A stretch of 64,000 nucleotides of DNA. It comes from Jiulongibacter sediminis (lineage in GTDB: Bacteria > Bacteroidota > Bacteroidia > Cytophagales > Spirosomataceae). Below the pieces are notes generated by a model. The model was not told the DNA's origin. It saw only the letters and a program-made list of their open reading frames with translations, and ran no database searches. The stretch covers positions 496,001 through 560,000 of the forward strand of contig NZ_LGTQ01000009.1 of assembly GCF_001306455.1 (NCBI RefSeq), written 5' to 3'. The position numbers were made by a program, and so were the translations under genes. Positions 26,804-35,053 of the stretch are shown here, piece after piece (the stretch's first letter is position 1; the number at the start of each line of letters is the position of its first letter).

Positions 26804-27964
26804 ATGGAACAATTCGTAGTATCAGCTCGGAAATACAGACCAATTACCTTCGACTCGGTAGTTGGGCAGAGCCATATCACGACGACTTTGAAAAACGCCA
26901 TCAAAACAGGTCATTTGGCTCAGGCCTTCCTTTTTTGTGGGCCCAGGGGTGTGGGGAAAACCACTTGTGCCCGTATCTTGGCCAAGACTATTAACTGCCA
27001 GAATGTTGGTGATAATACCGAGCCATGTAACGAATGTACAAGCTGCAAAAACTTCAGTCAGAATGCTTCTTTTAACATTCATGAGCTTGATGCGGCTTCA
27101 AATAACTCGGTCGAAGATATCCGAAATCTAATAGACCAGGTTCGCTTTCCTCCACAGGATGGTAAGTACAAGGTCTACATCATCGATGAGGTTCACATGC
27201 TTTCATCAGCGGCTTTTAATGCTTTTTTGAAAACTCTTGAGGAGCCGCCGTCGTATGCCATTTTTATTCTGGCTACCACTGAAAAGCACAAGATTTTACC
27301 GACTATTCTCAGCCGTTGTCAGATTTTTGATTTCAACCGAATCCAGATCAAAGACATGGCCAATCATCTGGCCACCATAGCTGAGAAAGAAGGCATTCAG
27401 ACCGAACCTGAGGCACTTGAGCTGATTGCTCAAAAAGCTGACGGGGGGTTACGCGATGCCCTCAGTATGTTTGATTTGAACGTCACGTTCTCCACTGATA
27501 CACTTTTGACTTATGCTGAGGTGTTGGAGAATTTGCACGTACTTGATTACGACTATTATTTTAAACTCACGGATGCTCTCTATGAAGGTGACTTGTCTCA
27601 GTCCTTATTGATATTCAATGAGATTCTGGACAAAGGTTTTGACGGTCATCAGTTTGTGACGGGTATGAATGAGCATTTCCGCAATCTTATGGTTGGTATG
27701 GATGTTCGCACCATTGCTTTGCTTGAAGTCTCTGATTCGGTCAAGAAAAAATATGCAGACCAAACAAAGAAGGTCAACAAAGGTTTCCTGATGTCGGCTT
27801 TGAGTATTGGTAGTCAGCTCGATTTGCAGTACAAGGTGGCCAAAAATCAACGGCTTCATGTAGAAATAGGCCTGATGAAAATGGCCAGCATCACACAGGT
27901 GCTACAGCTAAGTGCATTGCCTGAGAACGGCGGGGCTGAAAAAAAAAGTCCGGTGACAGCATAG
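26804..27964 (+). CDS. dnaX: DNA polymerase III subunit gamma (zero-frame product of dnaX)
   Basis: 386 residues from the ATG at 26804 (MEQFVVSARKYRPITF). It is the AAA+ clamp-loader ATPase with Walker A in FCGPRGVGKTTCARI, the zinc module Cys residues (CQNV...CNECTSC), Walker B in VYIIDEVHML, and the SRC motif in ILSRCQIF; domain III ends near residue 370. The frame then closes at a TAG 15 bases after a run of nine A (27939-27947). This gives a gamma-like protein without the tau C-terminus. The -1 frame stays open through 28590 and encodes the missing C-terminal domain, so slippage or frameshifting is likely to give full-length tau (about 595 aa). Confidence 0.93.
   Translation: MEQFVVSARKYRPITFDSVVGQSHITTTLKNAIKTGHLAQAFLFCGPRGVGKTTCARILAKTINCQNVGDNTEPCNECTSCKNFSQNASFNIHELDAASNNSVEDIRNLIDQVRFPPQDGKYKVYIIDEVHMLSSAAFNAFLKTLEEPPSYAIFILATTEKHKILPTILSRCQIFDFNRIQIKDMANHLATIAEKEGIQTEPEALELIAQKADGGLRDALSMFDLNVTFSTDTLLTYAEVLENLHVLDYDYYFKLTDALYEGDLSQSLLIFNEILDKGFDGHQFVTGMNEHFRNLMVGMDVRTIALLEVSDSVKKKYADQTKKVNKGFLMSALSIGSQLDLQYKVAKNQRLHVEIGLMKMASITQVLQLSALPENGGAEKKSPVTA
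27939..27947 (+). other. A9 slippery run in dnaX (candidate programmed frameshift or slippage site)
   Basis: Zero-frame codons are GAA AAA AAA AGT. A one-base backward shift, or insertion of one A in the transcript, reads AAA AAG TCC and enters the open -1 frame. Nine A is the same length as the transcriptional slippage site known in Thermus dnaX, and A-AAA-AAG drives ribosomal frameshifting in E. coli dnaX. TCCGG (27949-27953) could pair with CCGGA (about 27994) downstream as a stimulatory stem. Confidence 0.65.
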
Positions 27965-28590
27965 GAGAGTCGGCCCTTCGACAAGCTCAGGTTCCGGAGT
28001 ATGGCTCACAGAGTCCTGCGGAAAGACGGAAGACGGAAGACGGAAGACCGGTGTCCAGTTCTCAGTCGGTAGTTGTCAAATCTGATGCGGATGCTGAAAC
28101 TTCTAAACTTTCTGACTTTCAAACCTCTAAACCGAAAAAGCTTTCGCGGTTAAAATCTACAGCTGACCTGGAGGCTGATCTTGAAGAAGTCGAAAAATCG
28201 CAACAAACAGAGGAGGTTCAAGTTCATCAGGGCGATGCCACGTATACAAAAGAGGGTGTAATAGCAGCATTGAAAGCTTATGGCAAAACTTTGCAAAAGC
28301 AAACGGAGAAATTTATTGTTGAAAGCGATATCGAACTCAAAGACGGAATGCTCACCTTACTGCTTGTCAATAATACCCTGATGGAGCTTTTTCATGAGCT
28401 AAAGCAAGAGATTCTTGACTTTGTCCGGAAAGAAATTAAGAACGGAAGTATTCAAATAGATGCCCGCCTTATCGCTGAAGTTAAAGAAGCCAAACCACGT
28501 ACCGAGCAGGAAAAGTTTAAGGCGATGGTTGAGAAAAACCCTGCTCTAAAGACTTTCAAAGATGATTTAGGTCTGGATTTGGTATATTAA
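27946..28590 (+). CDS. dnaX: tau-specific C-terminal region of dnaX, read in the -1 frame
   Basis: This frame is open from the A9 run to the TAA at 28590 with no internal stop. The first 60 or so codons are a Ser/Lys/Gln-rich linker built from intergenic-type repeat DNA. The rest (YTKEGVIAALKAYGKTLQKQ to EKFKAMVEKNPALKTFKDDLGLDL) resembles the C-terminal domain of Bacteroidota DnaX, which contacts the polymerase alpha subunit. An isolated GTG at 28051 could start a 179-residue protein, but joining to the gamma frame is more plausible. An alternative is a homopolymer error in the assembly: with ten A the gene would simply be continuous. Confidence 0.75.
   Translation, partial: KSGDSIGESALRQAQVPEYGSQSPAERRKTEDGRPVSSSQSVVVKSDADAETSKLSDFQTSKPKKLSRLKSTADLEADLEEVEKSQQTEEVQVHQGDATYTKEGVIAALKAYGKTLQKQTEKFIVESDIELKDGMLTLLLVNNTLMELFHELKQEILDFVRKEIKNGSIQIDARLIAEVKEAKPRTEQEKFKAMVEKNPALKTFKDDLGLDLVY
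28018..28135. repeat. dispersed repeat units incorporated in the dnaX linker
   Basis: The linker contains GAAGACGG tandem units (28024-28048) like those at 8551-8570, and the 15-mer ACTTCTAAACTTTCT (28099-28113), identical to 211-225. Upstream at 27975-27991 is CCTTCGACAAGCTCAGG, a motif I associate with intergenic repeats in many environmental genomes. All are in frame in the tau reading. Confidence 0.6.
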
Positions 28591-28618
28591 ACTCAGGTTT
28601 TATCTATTCCATCTAATA

Positions 28619-29740
28619 ATGAGCTTTATCAAAGCGACCCTTTTATTGGTTTTGGCCTTGGTCCCAATTTGGTCAACTGCCCAACAAACTGTTTTTGAAT
28701 CAGGAAAAGAAGGCTATTCCTGCTATCGAATACCAGCCATTCTCAAAGTCAATAAGACCCTGGTTGCTTTTGCCGAAGGTAGAAGAAACGGTTGTTCTGA
28801 TTTTGGCGATGTGGATATTGTTATGAAAACCAGTAATGATGAGGGCAAAACGTGGTCTGAGTTAAAGCTTCTTGTCAACAATGAAACTATTCAGGCTGGT
28901 AATCCGGCACCGGTTTTTGATGCGAGTGATCCCCGGTACCCTAATGGTAGGCTGTTCTTGTTTTATAATACCGGTACAGCATCTGAGCATGATATTGTTT
29001 ATGGTGCTGGAGTTCGGGAGACCTGGTTTATAACTTCAGAAGACTTGGGGGTATCCTGGTCTCAGCCCCAAAATATTACGCTACAAGTTCACAAACCCCA
29101 TGAGCCTGACTACAACCCTGACTATAATTTCAAGGAAGATTGGAGGCATCATGCTTTAACGCCCGGGCATGCGATTCAGTTAGAAAACGGCAGATTATTT
29201 ATTCCAATAAACATCAGTATAGGCGAACCTCAAAACGGGAAAATACCGTACCGGGCAGGGGCTTTTTATTCGGATGATCATGGGAAGTCTTTTAAGCTCG
29301 CCAAAATTCTCAAATCAAAGGGTAGTAATGAATCAACCGGAGTTCAGTTATCGAACGGAGAAGTGATACTCAATGCCCGTGACCAAACTGAAAAAACAGG
29401 AAAACGCTACACTGCCAGAAGTACAGATAATGGTCAATCCTGGGACACTGAGGAGGTTGATACTTATCTAACAGATCCGGTTTGTCAGGGTAGTTTACAC
29501 ATCATTAGAAGGAAAAAGAAAGACCTGGTTTTACTTTCACAGGTCTTTCACCCTCACAAAAGGGAAAATCTAAGTCTGCATTTCAGCACCGATGGAGCCA
29601 GAACCTGGGAGAAAACAATCACTATAGATAAAGGATCTTCCGCCTACTCTGATCTGGTAGTTTTATCAAAAAATAAAGTAGGTGTGCTTTATGAGAAGGA
29701 TGATTACAGGCGGATTGTGTTCAAGGAAATAGGGCTTTGA
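28619..29740 (+). CDS. secreted sialidase (GH33, BNR repeats)
   Basis: 373 residues with a signal peptide (to about residue 21). The family's Arg-containing YRIP motif (CYRIPAILKV) and five Asp-box-like repeats (SNDEGKTW, SEDLGVSW, SDDHGKSF, STDNGQSW, STDGARTW) define a six-blade propeller sialidase. The FAEGRRNGCSDFGDVDIV segment carries catalytic-site residues of GH33. It removes terminal sialic acids from glycans. The gene starts only 28 bp after dnaX, an unusual neighbour; no sialic acid catabolic genes are nearby. Confidence 0.9.
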   Translation: MSFIKATLLLVLALVPIWSTAQQTVFESGKEGYSCYRIPAILKVNKTLVAFAEGRRNGCSDFGDVDIVMKTSNDEGKTWSELKLLVNNETIQAGNPAPVFDASDPRYPNGRLFLFYNTGTASEHDIVYGAGVRETWFITSEDLGVSWSQPQNITLQVHKPHEPDYNPDYNFKEDWRHHALTPGHAIQLENGRLFIPINISIGEPQNGKIPYRAGAFYSDDHGKSFKLAKILKSKGSNESTGVQLSNGEVILNARDQTEKTGKRYTARSTDNGQSWDTEEVDTYLTDPVCQGSLHIIRRKKKDLVLLSQVFHPHKRENLSLHFSTDGARTWEKTITIDKGSSAYSDLVVLSKNKVGVLYEKDDYRRIVFKEIGL

Positions 29741-29834
29741 AGTGAAAGATGTTTTTTGAAAACGGCAATTTCTGATTCCTAAAATTATTTTAGTAAGTTT
29801 CTTATAACCAGAATTAAAACCGTGTTGTAAATAA

Positions 29835-29927
29835 GTGTAAATGCTTATACCCGTTTGTAATTATTTATCTACCGACTAAAGTTTGATAATGCTCCCACCT
29901 TTGTGTTGTCGATCTGAAACACAGGTC
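29835..29927 (+). promoter_or_regulatory. conserved ssb control region with 5' hairpin (copy 2)
   Basis: Homologous to the region upstream of the first ssb. ACCGACT (29871-29877), GTTTG and the -7-like CACCTTTG (29896-29903) are kept, followed by the identical 19-base TCGATCTGAAACACAGGTC (29909-29927). The hairpin stem is GATCTG / CAGGTC. It ends 33 bases before the ATG; in copy 1 the distance is 30. Confidence 0.75.
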
Positions 29928-29960
29928 TGGTAAAATCAAAAACTTTAAATAATTACAGGT

Positions 29961-30284
29961 ATGAACTCAGTAGTATTAATCGGAAACGCAGGTGGAAACG
30001 CAGAAGTAAAATCTTTTGAAAATGGTAAACTGGCGAACTTCAGTCTGGCCACAAACGAGCGTTACATGAGAGGTAGCGAGCAGGTTACCAAAACCGACTG
30101 GCACCGTGTGGTAGCTTGGGGCAAATTAGCTGATCAGGTAGAGGAACTTGTTGTAAAAGGAAAGTACATCAAAGTGGAAGGCAAGCTGGTCAATAGAAAC
30201 TACACCAATAAAGACAATCAGAAGGTTTATATCACAGAGGTACAGGTTCTCAAAGTTTCTGAGGCGGGTAATGACGAAAATTGA
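29961..30284 (+). CDS. ssb: short single-stranded DNA-binding protein (copy 2)
   Basis: 107 residues, a bare OB fold: MNSVVLIGNAGGNAEV, FSLATNERYMRG, TDWHRVVAWGKLADQ, NRNYTNKDNQKVYITEVQVLKV. The tail is a short acidic NDEN stub without the conserved PF tip of canonical SSB. It is clearly a paralogue of the gene at 17460-17774. It lies upstream of the repeat/GxxExxY segment and recQ. A canonical long SSB is presumably elsewhere in the genome. Confidence 0.88.
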   Translation: MNSVVLIGNAGGNAEVKSFENGKLANFSLATNERYMRGSEQVTKTDWHRVVAWGKLADQVEELVVKGKYIKVEGKLVNRNYTNKDNQKVYITEVQVLKVSEAGNDEN

Positions 30285-30292
30285 AATGATTT

Positions 30293-30456
30293 TTCGCCAC
30301 GAAGTCACCAAGACACGAAGTAACACAAAGAATAAGTTTTAATGAACCTTTGTACCTCCGAGTCTTGGTGGCAAAACAACTCACGAATCATGCTACAAAG
30401 TAGACGAAGAGAAAGCCTAAGTGAACATTGGTGCCTCCGAGTCTTAGTGGCAAAAA
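30293..30456. repeat. GAGTCTTaGTGGCaAAA-type repeats, left flank of the GxxExxY gene
   Basis: Two copies, ending at 30376 and 30456. Each starts with CACGAAG/GACGAAG-like units and ends GAGTCTTGGTGGCAAAAC or GAGTCTTAGTGGCAAAAA. In the first copy the left end GCCACGAAGTCACCAAGAC is roughly the inverse of the right end, so it is an imperfect terminal inverted repeat. Short ORFs across this stretch are repeat-encoded and not genes. Confidence 0.75.
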
Positions 30457-30465
30457 CAATTAACG

Positions 30466-30839
30466 ATGTTCGAAAAAGAAGAAATAGCAAAAAGAGTAGT
30501 CAATGCAGCTTATCGAATACATAAAGAACTCGGTCCAGGTCTACTTGAAAAGGTATATGAGGTCTGTTTTGAATATGAATTAAGAAAGTCCGGATTACTC
30601 GTTGAGAGACAAACGAAAGTTCCTATTCATTAAGATTCAATTTATTTTGAAGAAGGTTTGAGATTGGATATTCTTGTCGAAAAGAAGGTTATAATTGAAC
30701 TTAAGGCTTTGGAACAGGTGAATCCTGTCTGGCAAGCACAGTTGCTGAGTCATTTGAAACTCACGGTTTGACATTAGGGTTTTTGATAAATTTTAATGTG
30801 CCTCTGATAAAACAAGGCATAAAGCGGATGATTTTGTAG
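30466..30839 (+). pseudogene. GxxExxY-family (PDDEXK-like) protein, disrupted
   Basis: The reading starts MFEKEEIAKRVVNAAYRIH and contains the naming motif in ELGPGLLEKVYEV (G-x-x-E-x-x-Y) and a nuclease-like D...ExK core (RLDILVE, IIELKA). An in-frame TAA interrupts it after KVPIH, where family members usually have Tyr. A frameshift after LLSHLKLT is needed to recover the expected GLTLGFLINFNVPLIKQG ending at 30839. Family function is unknown. It is flanked on both sides by the same repeat family, as is common for this gene. Confidence 0.85.
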
Positions 30840-30850
30840 TTAATATGGCT

Positions 30851-30919
30851 CCAGGACACCAAGTGACACGAAGAACAAACTTTGTGAACCTTCGTGACTT
30901 AGAGTCTTAGTGGCAAAAA
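30851..30919. repeat. GAGTCTTaGTGGCaAAA-type repeat, right flank of the GxxExxY gene
   Basis: Contains GACACCAAGTGACACGAAG, CTTCGTGACTTAGAG and the shared end GAGTCTTAGTGGCAAAAA. A possible GTG start for recQ at 30910 falls inside it. Confidence 0.75.
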
Positions 30920-30936
30920 GAGTCGACGAATTAAAA

Positions 30937-33117
30937 ATGGCACATAAAAGTAAACTACCCCTTCAACTTCTCAAAAAACACTTTGGCTATGATAGTTTCA
31001 GGCCACAGCAGGCAGAGATTATTAATCAGGCACTAGAAGGGAAAGATGTTCTGGTACTGATGCCAACAGGTGGAGGGAAGTCGATCTGCTATCAGATTCC
31101 GGCTTTAGTTTTTGAAGGACTCACTATTGTGATTTCGCCGCTGATAGCTCTGATGAAAGATCAGGTTGAAGCCCTCAAGGCAAATGGTATTGCTGCGGCC
31201 TATGTCAATTCATCTCAATCAAATACCGAGCAAACTGAAGTGATTGACAGGGCTAGAAAAGGCGACTTAAAATTACTTTACATAGCCCCTGAAAGACTTT
31301 TTGCTGCAGATGCGGAGCATTTCTTAAAGTCGTTAAACATTAGTCTTTTTGCTATTGATGAATCTCATTGTATCTCGTCCTGGGGGCATGATTTCAGACC
31401 AGAGTATCGCAAACTGGGAATGTTGAAAGAGGTTTTTTCTGAAATTCCCGTAATGGCTCTGACGGCCACAGCGGACAAGGTAACCCGAAGAGATATTTGT
31501 CGACAGTTGGGGATCGAAAATGCTGTAGAATTCGTCAGCAGTTTTGATCGACCGAATATTCGCCTTACTGTTTCTCCGGGAAGAAAAAAGATGCAGCAGA
31601 TCACCGACTTTCTCAAGGCATCACCCGGTCAAAGTGGAATCATTTATTGCCTTAGCAGAAAAAACACGGAAAAGGTCGCGGAAGATTTAAGAAATAAAGG
31701 TTTCAGTGCAGAGTATTATCATGCGGGATGTACTCCTGACTGGCGAAGTAAAATTCAGGAGAAATTTATCAATGATGATATTCAGATTATAGTGGCTACC
31801 ATTGCCTTTGGGATGGGCATTGATAAGTCAAACGTCCGTTGGGTGATTCATTATAATTTGCCCGGTAACGTGGAAGGCTTTTACCAGGAAATAGGTAGGG
31901 CTGGTCGTGATGGTGAGCCCTCACATGCATTATTATTTTTCAGCTATGCGGACATCATGCAGCGAAAACGATTTATTGACGAGTCAGGTGCAGATGAGGA
32001 GCAAAAGGGTGTTCTGCGAGCGAAGTTAGAACGTATGAAACAGTACGCAGAAGCTCAGATTTGTCGACGCCGAATCTTGCTCAGTTATTTCAATGAGAAA
32101 GTAGAGAAAGACTGTGGCAACTGCGATGTGTGTCTAAATCCACCTAAATTAATGGATGCCACTGTTCTGGCTCAAAAGGCACTTTCTGCCGTGGCCAGAA
32201 CTGGTGAAAGCGTGGCTTTGAATACCTTGATAGATATTCTGAGAGGTTCGAGAAACCAAACTATTCTGCAGAAAGGGTATGATCGCCTTCCCACTTTTGC
32301 TGTTGGAAATGACCTCAAGTATGAGGAATGGGCTGATTATATTATGCAAATGCTCAATGCCGGTGTAATGGATATTGCCTACGATGAAGGCCATTCGTTT
32401 AAGCTCAATGAGCAAAGTATTGCCATTCTGAAAGGTCAGCAAAAACTTCAGTTGGCAAATTACATCTCATATAGCGAGCGGCAGGAGATGATGAATCAGA
32501 AGTCAGTCAATATTGCGACCGATGAACTACCCGTGGATGAAAACCTTTTTGTGCAGTTAAAGATGCTTCGCAAAGAGCTGGCTTATGAGGAGGGAGTACC
32601 ACCTTACATCATTTTCAATGACCGTACGCTCAGAGCCATGGCCTCCTATCGACCGGAAACCGAAGGTCAAATGCTTCAGATGAGCGGGGTGGGTGAGCAG
32701 AAAATGCAGCGTTATGGAGCCGACTTTTTGAAAAAAATCAGGAGCTATGTTGAGGCGAATGATTTAAAACCGGTTGAGATATCTTTGACTCAACAGGCTA
32801 ACAAACCAAAGGTTGATACCTATGAGGCTACTTTTGAGCTTTATGAGCAAGGCCTTGGTGCAGAGTCTATTGCAGAGCAAAGGGCCTTGTCATTGAATAC
32901 AATCCTCGGACATTTGATAAAACTCAAGGAGGACGGGAAAGAGATTGACTTAAAACGTTTTGTCAGTCGAAAGACCTATGAAAAAGTCGTGGAGGCTGCT
33001 CAAGGCCTATCCCTGAAATCTACCGACCCTCTAAAACCTCTGTTTGAGAAACTGGAAGGGCAGGTTTCTTACGGAGAAATAAAAATGGCATTGACAATTG
33101 CCAGTAGTAAAGAGTAG
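30937..33117 (+). CDS. recQ: ATP-dependent DNA helicase RecQ
   Basis: 726 residues from the ATG at 30937. An in-frame GTG at 30910 lies inside the upstream repeat and would add nine repeat-derived residues, so I prefer the ATG. Order: DEAD-type core with MPTGGGKSICYQIP (Walker A) and DESHCISSWGHDFRPEY (box II), helicase C with QEIGRAGRDGEPS, the zinc module CRRRILLSYF...CGNCDVC, winged helix, HRDC (FVQLKMLRKELAYEEGVPPY) and a C-terminal HTH-like extension. It acts in recombination and fork repair. The stop is one base from the convergent gene's stop. Confidence 0.95.
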   Translation: MAHKSKLPLQLLKKHFGYDSFRPQQAEIINQALEGKDVLVLMPTGGGKSICYQIPALVFEGLTIVISPLIALMKDQVEALKANGIAAAYVNSSQSNTEQTEVIDRARKGDLKLLYIAPERLFAADAEHFLKSLNISLFAIDESHCISSWGHDFRPEYRKLGMLKEVFSEIPVMALTATADKVTRRDICRQLGIENAVEFVSSFDRPNIRLTVSPGRKKMQQITDFLKASPGQSGIIYCLSRKNTEKVAEDLRNKGFSAEYYHAGCTPDWRSKIQEKFINDDIQIIVATIAFGMGIDKSNVRWVIHYNLPGNVEGFYQEIGRAGRDGEPSHALLFFSYADIMQRKRFIDESGADEEQKGVLRAKLERMKQYAEAQICRRRILLSYFNEKVEKDCGNCDVCLNPPKLMDATVLAQKALSAVARTGESVALNTLIDILRGSRNQTILQKGYDRLPTFAVGNDLKYEEWADYIMQMLNAGVMDIAYDEGHSFKLNEQSIAILKGQQKLQLANYISYSERQEMMNQKSVNIATDELPVDENLFVQLKMLRKELAYEEGVPPYIIFNDRTLRAMASYRPETEGQMLQMSGVGEQKMQRYGADFLKKIRSYVEANDLKPVEISLTQQANKPKVDTYEATFELYEQGLGAESIAEQRALSLNTILGHLIKLKEDGKEIDLKRFVSRKTYEKVVEAAQGLSLKSTDPLKPLFEKLEGQVSYGEIKMALTIASSKE

Positions 33118-33118
33118 C

Positions 33119-34795
33119 TTATCTACGAACCCTCACCAGCATAGCTTCATCCAGCGTGTATTCTCCTTTTACAGAGGTAAGCGGATAGAAAGTATCGCCT
33201 TCATCCTGAGTGCCGAGGAAGAAGCAGTTTCCGAAGAGGTCGGTTGACGTGTACTCTCCAAGTTTCATGTTTACGTTGATGTCTCCCTGAAAAGTGTGAA
33301 CCCATGTTTTGCCATCTTCTATACGGGTGAAAGTTGTGGTGACAGCGAAATGGCCTCCTGCTGAGCTTCTGGTAACATGATATCGGTCAATAGTAACACC
33401 AGCGTCCTGGGTAAAGTCAAGAATAAAGTCTTTCGGTGCGGTAAAGCCATTGATGCGGGTAACGTCAATATAACGCTGATTATATTCTTCATAAATAGAT
33501 GTGTGATCTACGTTATATCGCCAGTTTTGGCCATTAATTCGGTAACCTATTTCGGGCAAATCGTGTTTCAGATACAGGGCATAAACGTCATGGTTAGGAC
33601 GTGGTTCCTGTACATCTGTTGAGATAAAAAAGGGCGTGTTGAGGTCGTAATATTGAGTTACAGAATCTAGTGTCGGGATATTGGAGTCTTCATACCCGTT
33701 ATAAGTGAACGGATAGGTACTTCGGGTATCTCCATAAACAGGGCAGCCCTCGGCTGATTTCAATAGCACTACCGAAGCTTTTTCGAAGGGCTCCCGGTAA
33801 GCGTAATAATATCGGTTACCACCTTTGTCTGATCCGATTTTAGTCATGGTACTCCAGTGGACCTGATCTATGGAGTACATGGGAGGTGACTGGGCAAAAA
33901 CTGTCCCTACCAGTTCATTGGTGCCATTATTGGCATATAAATGAGGAACATTTGATGTATGATTTGAAAAGTCTTCACAAACGATTTCACTGTATGCAGG
34001 AATGTAACTTTCGGTATTATTCAAACAGGCCTGAATCTTAGCTTCAAAAACTACATTATTACTGGTAGAAAAGCCAGGAAGCAGAGAAATGCTATTACCA
34101 CTATGAGCTATAAACATGGTGGAATCCTGCAGACCGCTGCTGATCCTCACCGAGTTGACGGCAAATTGATTCTGGCTTCCATTTATAGCACTGTTCAGAA
34201 CGATATCAGACGGACAAAGATAGATGTACCGAACTTCACCACCTTCAGGCTGAGTGAGTTCAATCGTAGTTTCTACATTATCAAAATTAGTGACCAGCAT
34301 TACGTAGTATTCACCGGCGTTGACATTGGTCAGGGTAAGCTCTTTACCTGTCTCAGTGTATTCACAACTCTTTGGGAAATCGCCCAGAACATCGCAGGCC
34401 TGATTGATATCGTTTTGTGCTACTGGTCCCCAGATGGCCGCATCGATGTCTGTTTCGGCTGAATTTTCGATGGTAAAGACCAAATCTTTTCCCGACTTAA
34501 TTTTGACCAGAAGCCACTTTTGATTGTTATAATTCAGTAAACAGCCGGGTTCAAAATTAAGAGCATTGTCCTGACAAGAGATTAAGTCAACCGGAGCATC
34601 AAAACTTAAATTTTCAGTAGAAATGAGATTGTCAATGTTAGCACCGAAAAGACTACAGGTAACTTCACAGGTGTCCTGAACCGTGGAGGTGGAGCTAAAG
34701 GGCCGGAGGGGCGTTTTATCTTTTTGAGCAAATAAGACACCCGGAGCGATGAACAGCAAAACGCTGATCAATCGTTTAGAAAATCTTAAAACCAT
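33119..34795 (-). CDS. large secreted protein, pre-peptidase-like and coathanger domains
   Basis: 558 residues with a signal peptide (to about residue 23). The N-terminal 40-185 resembles a pre-peptidase C-terminal-like beta domain (WLLVKIKSGKDLVFTIENS, AGEYYVMLVTNFDN). A 3-coathanger-like stack (SISLLPGFSTSNNVVFEAKIQAC) is at about 230-260. The remaining 290 residues are Tyr/Asp-rich with no family I recognise. Several Cys in the N-terminal part suggest disulfides. Probably a cell-surface or exported protein. Confidence 0.6.
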   Translation of the reverse strand: MVLRFSKRLISVLLFIAPGVLFAQKDKTPLRPFSSTSTVQDTCEVTCSLFGANIDNLISTENLSFDAPVDLISCQDNALNFEPGCLLNYNNQKWLLVKIKSGKDLVFTIENSAETDIDAAIWGPVAQNDINQACDVLGDFPKSCEYTETGKELTLTNVNAGEYYVMLVTNFDNVETTIELTQPEGGEVRYIYLCPSDIVLNSAINGSQNQFAVNSVRISSGLQDSTMFIAHSGNSISLLPGFSTSNNVVFEAKIQACLNNTESYIPAYSEIVCEDFSNHTSNVPHLYANNGTNELVGTVFAQSPPMYSIDQVHWSTMTKIGSDKGGNRYYYAYREPFEKASVVLLKSAEGCPVYGDTRSTYPFTYNGYEDSNIPTLDSVTQYYDLNTPFFISTDVQEPRPNHDVYALYLKHDLPEIGYRINGQNWRYNVDHTSIYEEYNQRYIDVTRINGFTAPKDFILDFTQDAGVTIDRYHVTRSSAGGHFAVTTTFTRIEDGKTWVHTFQGDINVNMKLGEYTSTDLFGNCFFLGTQDEGDTFYPLTSVKGEYTLDEAMLVRVRR

Positions 34796-34863
34796 TTAAT
34801 CTTATATGCCGCAAGCGGAAAGCAAAGAAAGCACGTAATTATTGTCTATTATAAAAACTTTGG

Positions 34864-34871
34864 CAAAGATA
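34864..34871 (-). promoter_or_regulatory. -7 promoter box (TAnnTTTG) of the secreted-protein gene
   Basis: On the minus strand TATCTTTG matches TAnnTTTG, implying a leader of about 60 bases before the ATG at 34795. No convincing -33 element. Confidence 0.4.
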
Positions 34872-35053
34872 GGTTTATCTTATTGATTATCAGTGGCTTT
34901 GTTGGGTAAAAGTTTCCCCGTGCACAAAAAGCTTGGGGAAATTCGGGGAATTTAAATGCCTTTCGAGATTTATTTATTTTCCTAAATATCTAAATAGTAG
35001 AGGTTTACCTATGGAACAATTTAACCTGAGTGACTTTATGAAGTATACGATAA

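Noticed and set aside
28051-28590. Independent 179-aa gene starting at GTG
   Set aside because: The reading frame continues upstream without a stop to the dnaX A9 run, and its C-terminal domain looks like DnaX, so it is better seen as part of tau.
30342-30524. Short plus-strand ORF of 60 codons and opposite-strand ORFs across the same stretch
   Set aside because: They lie entirely in the dispersed repeat and the start of the GxxExxY pseudogene; composition and position show repeat-encoded reading frames.
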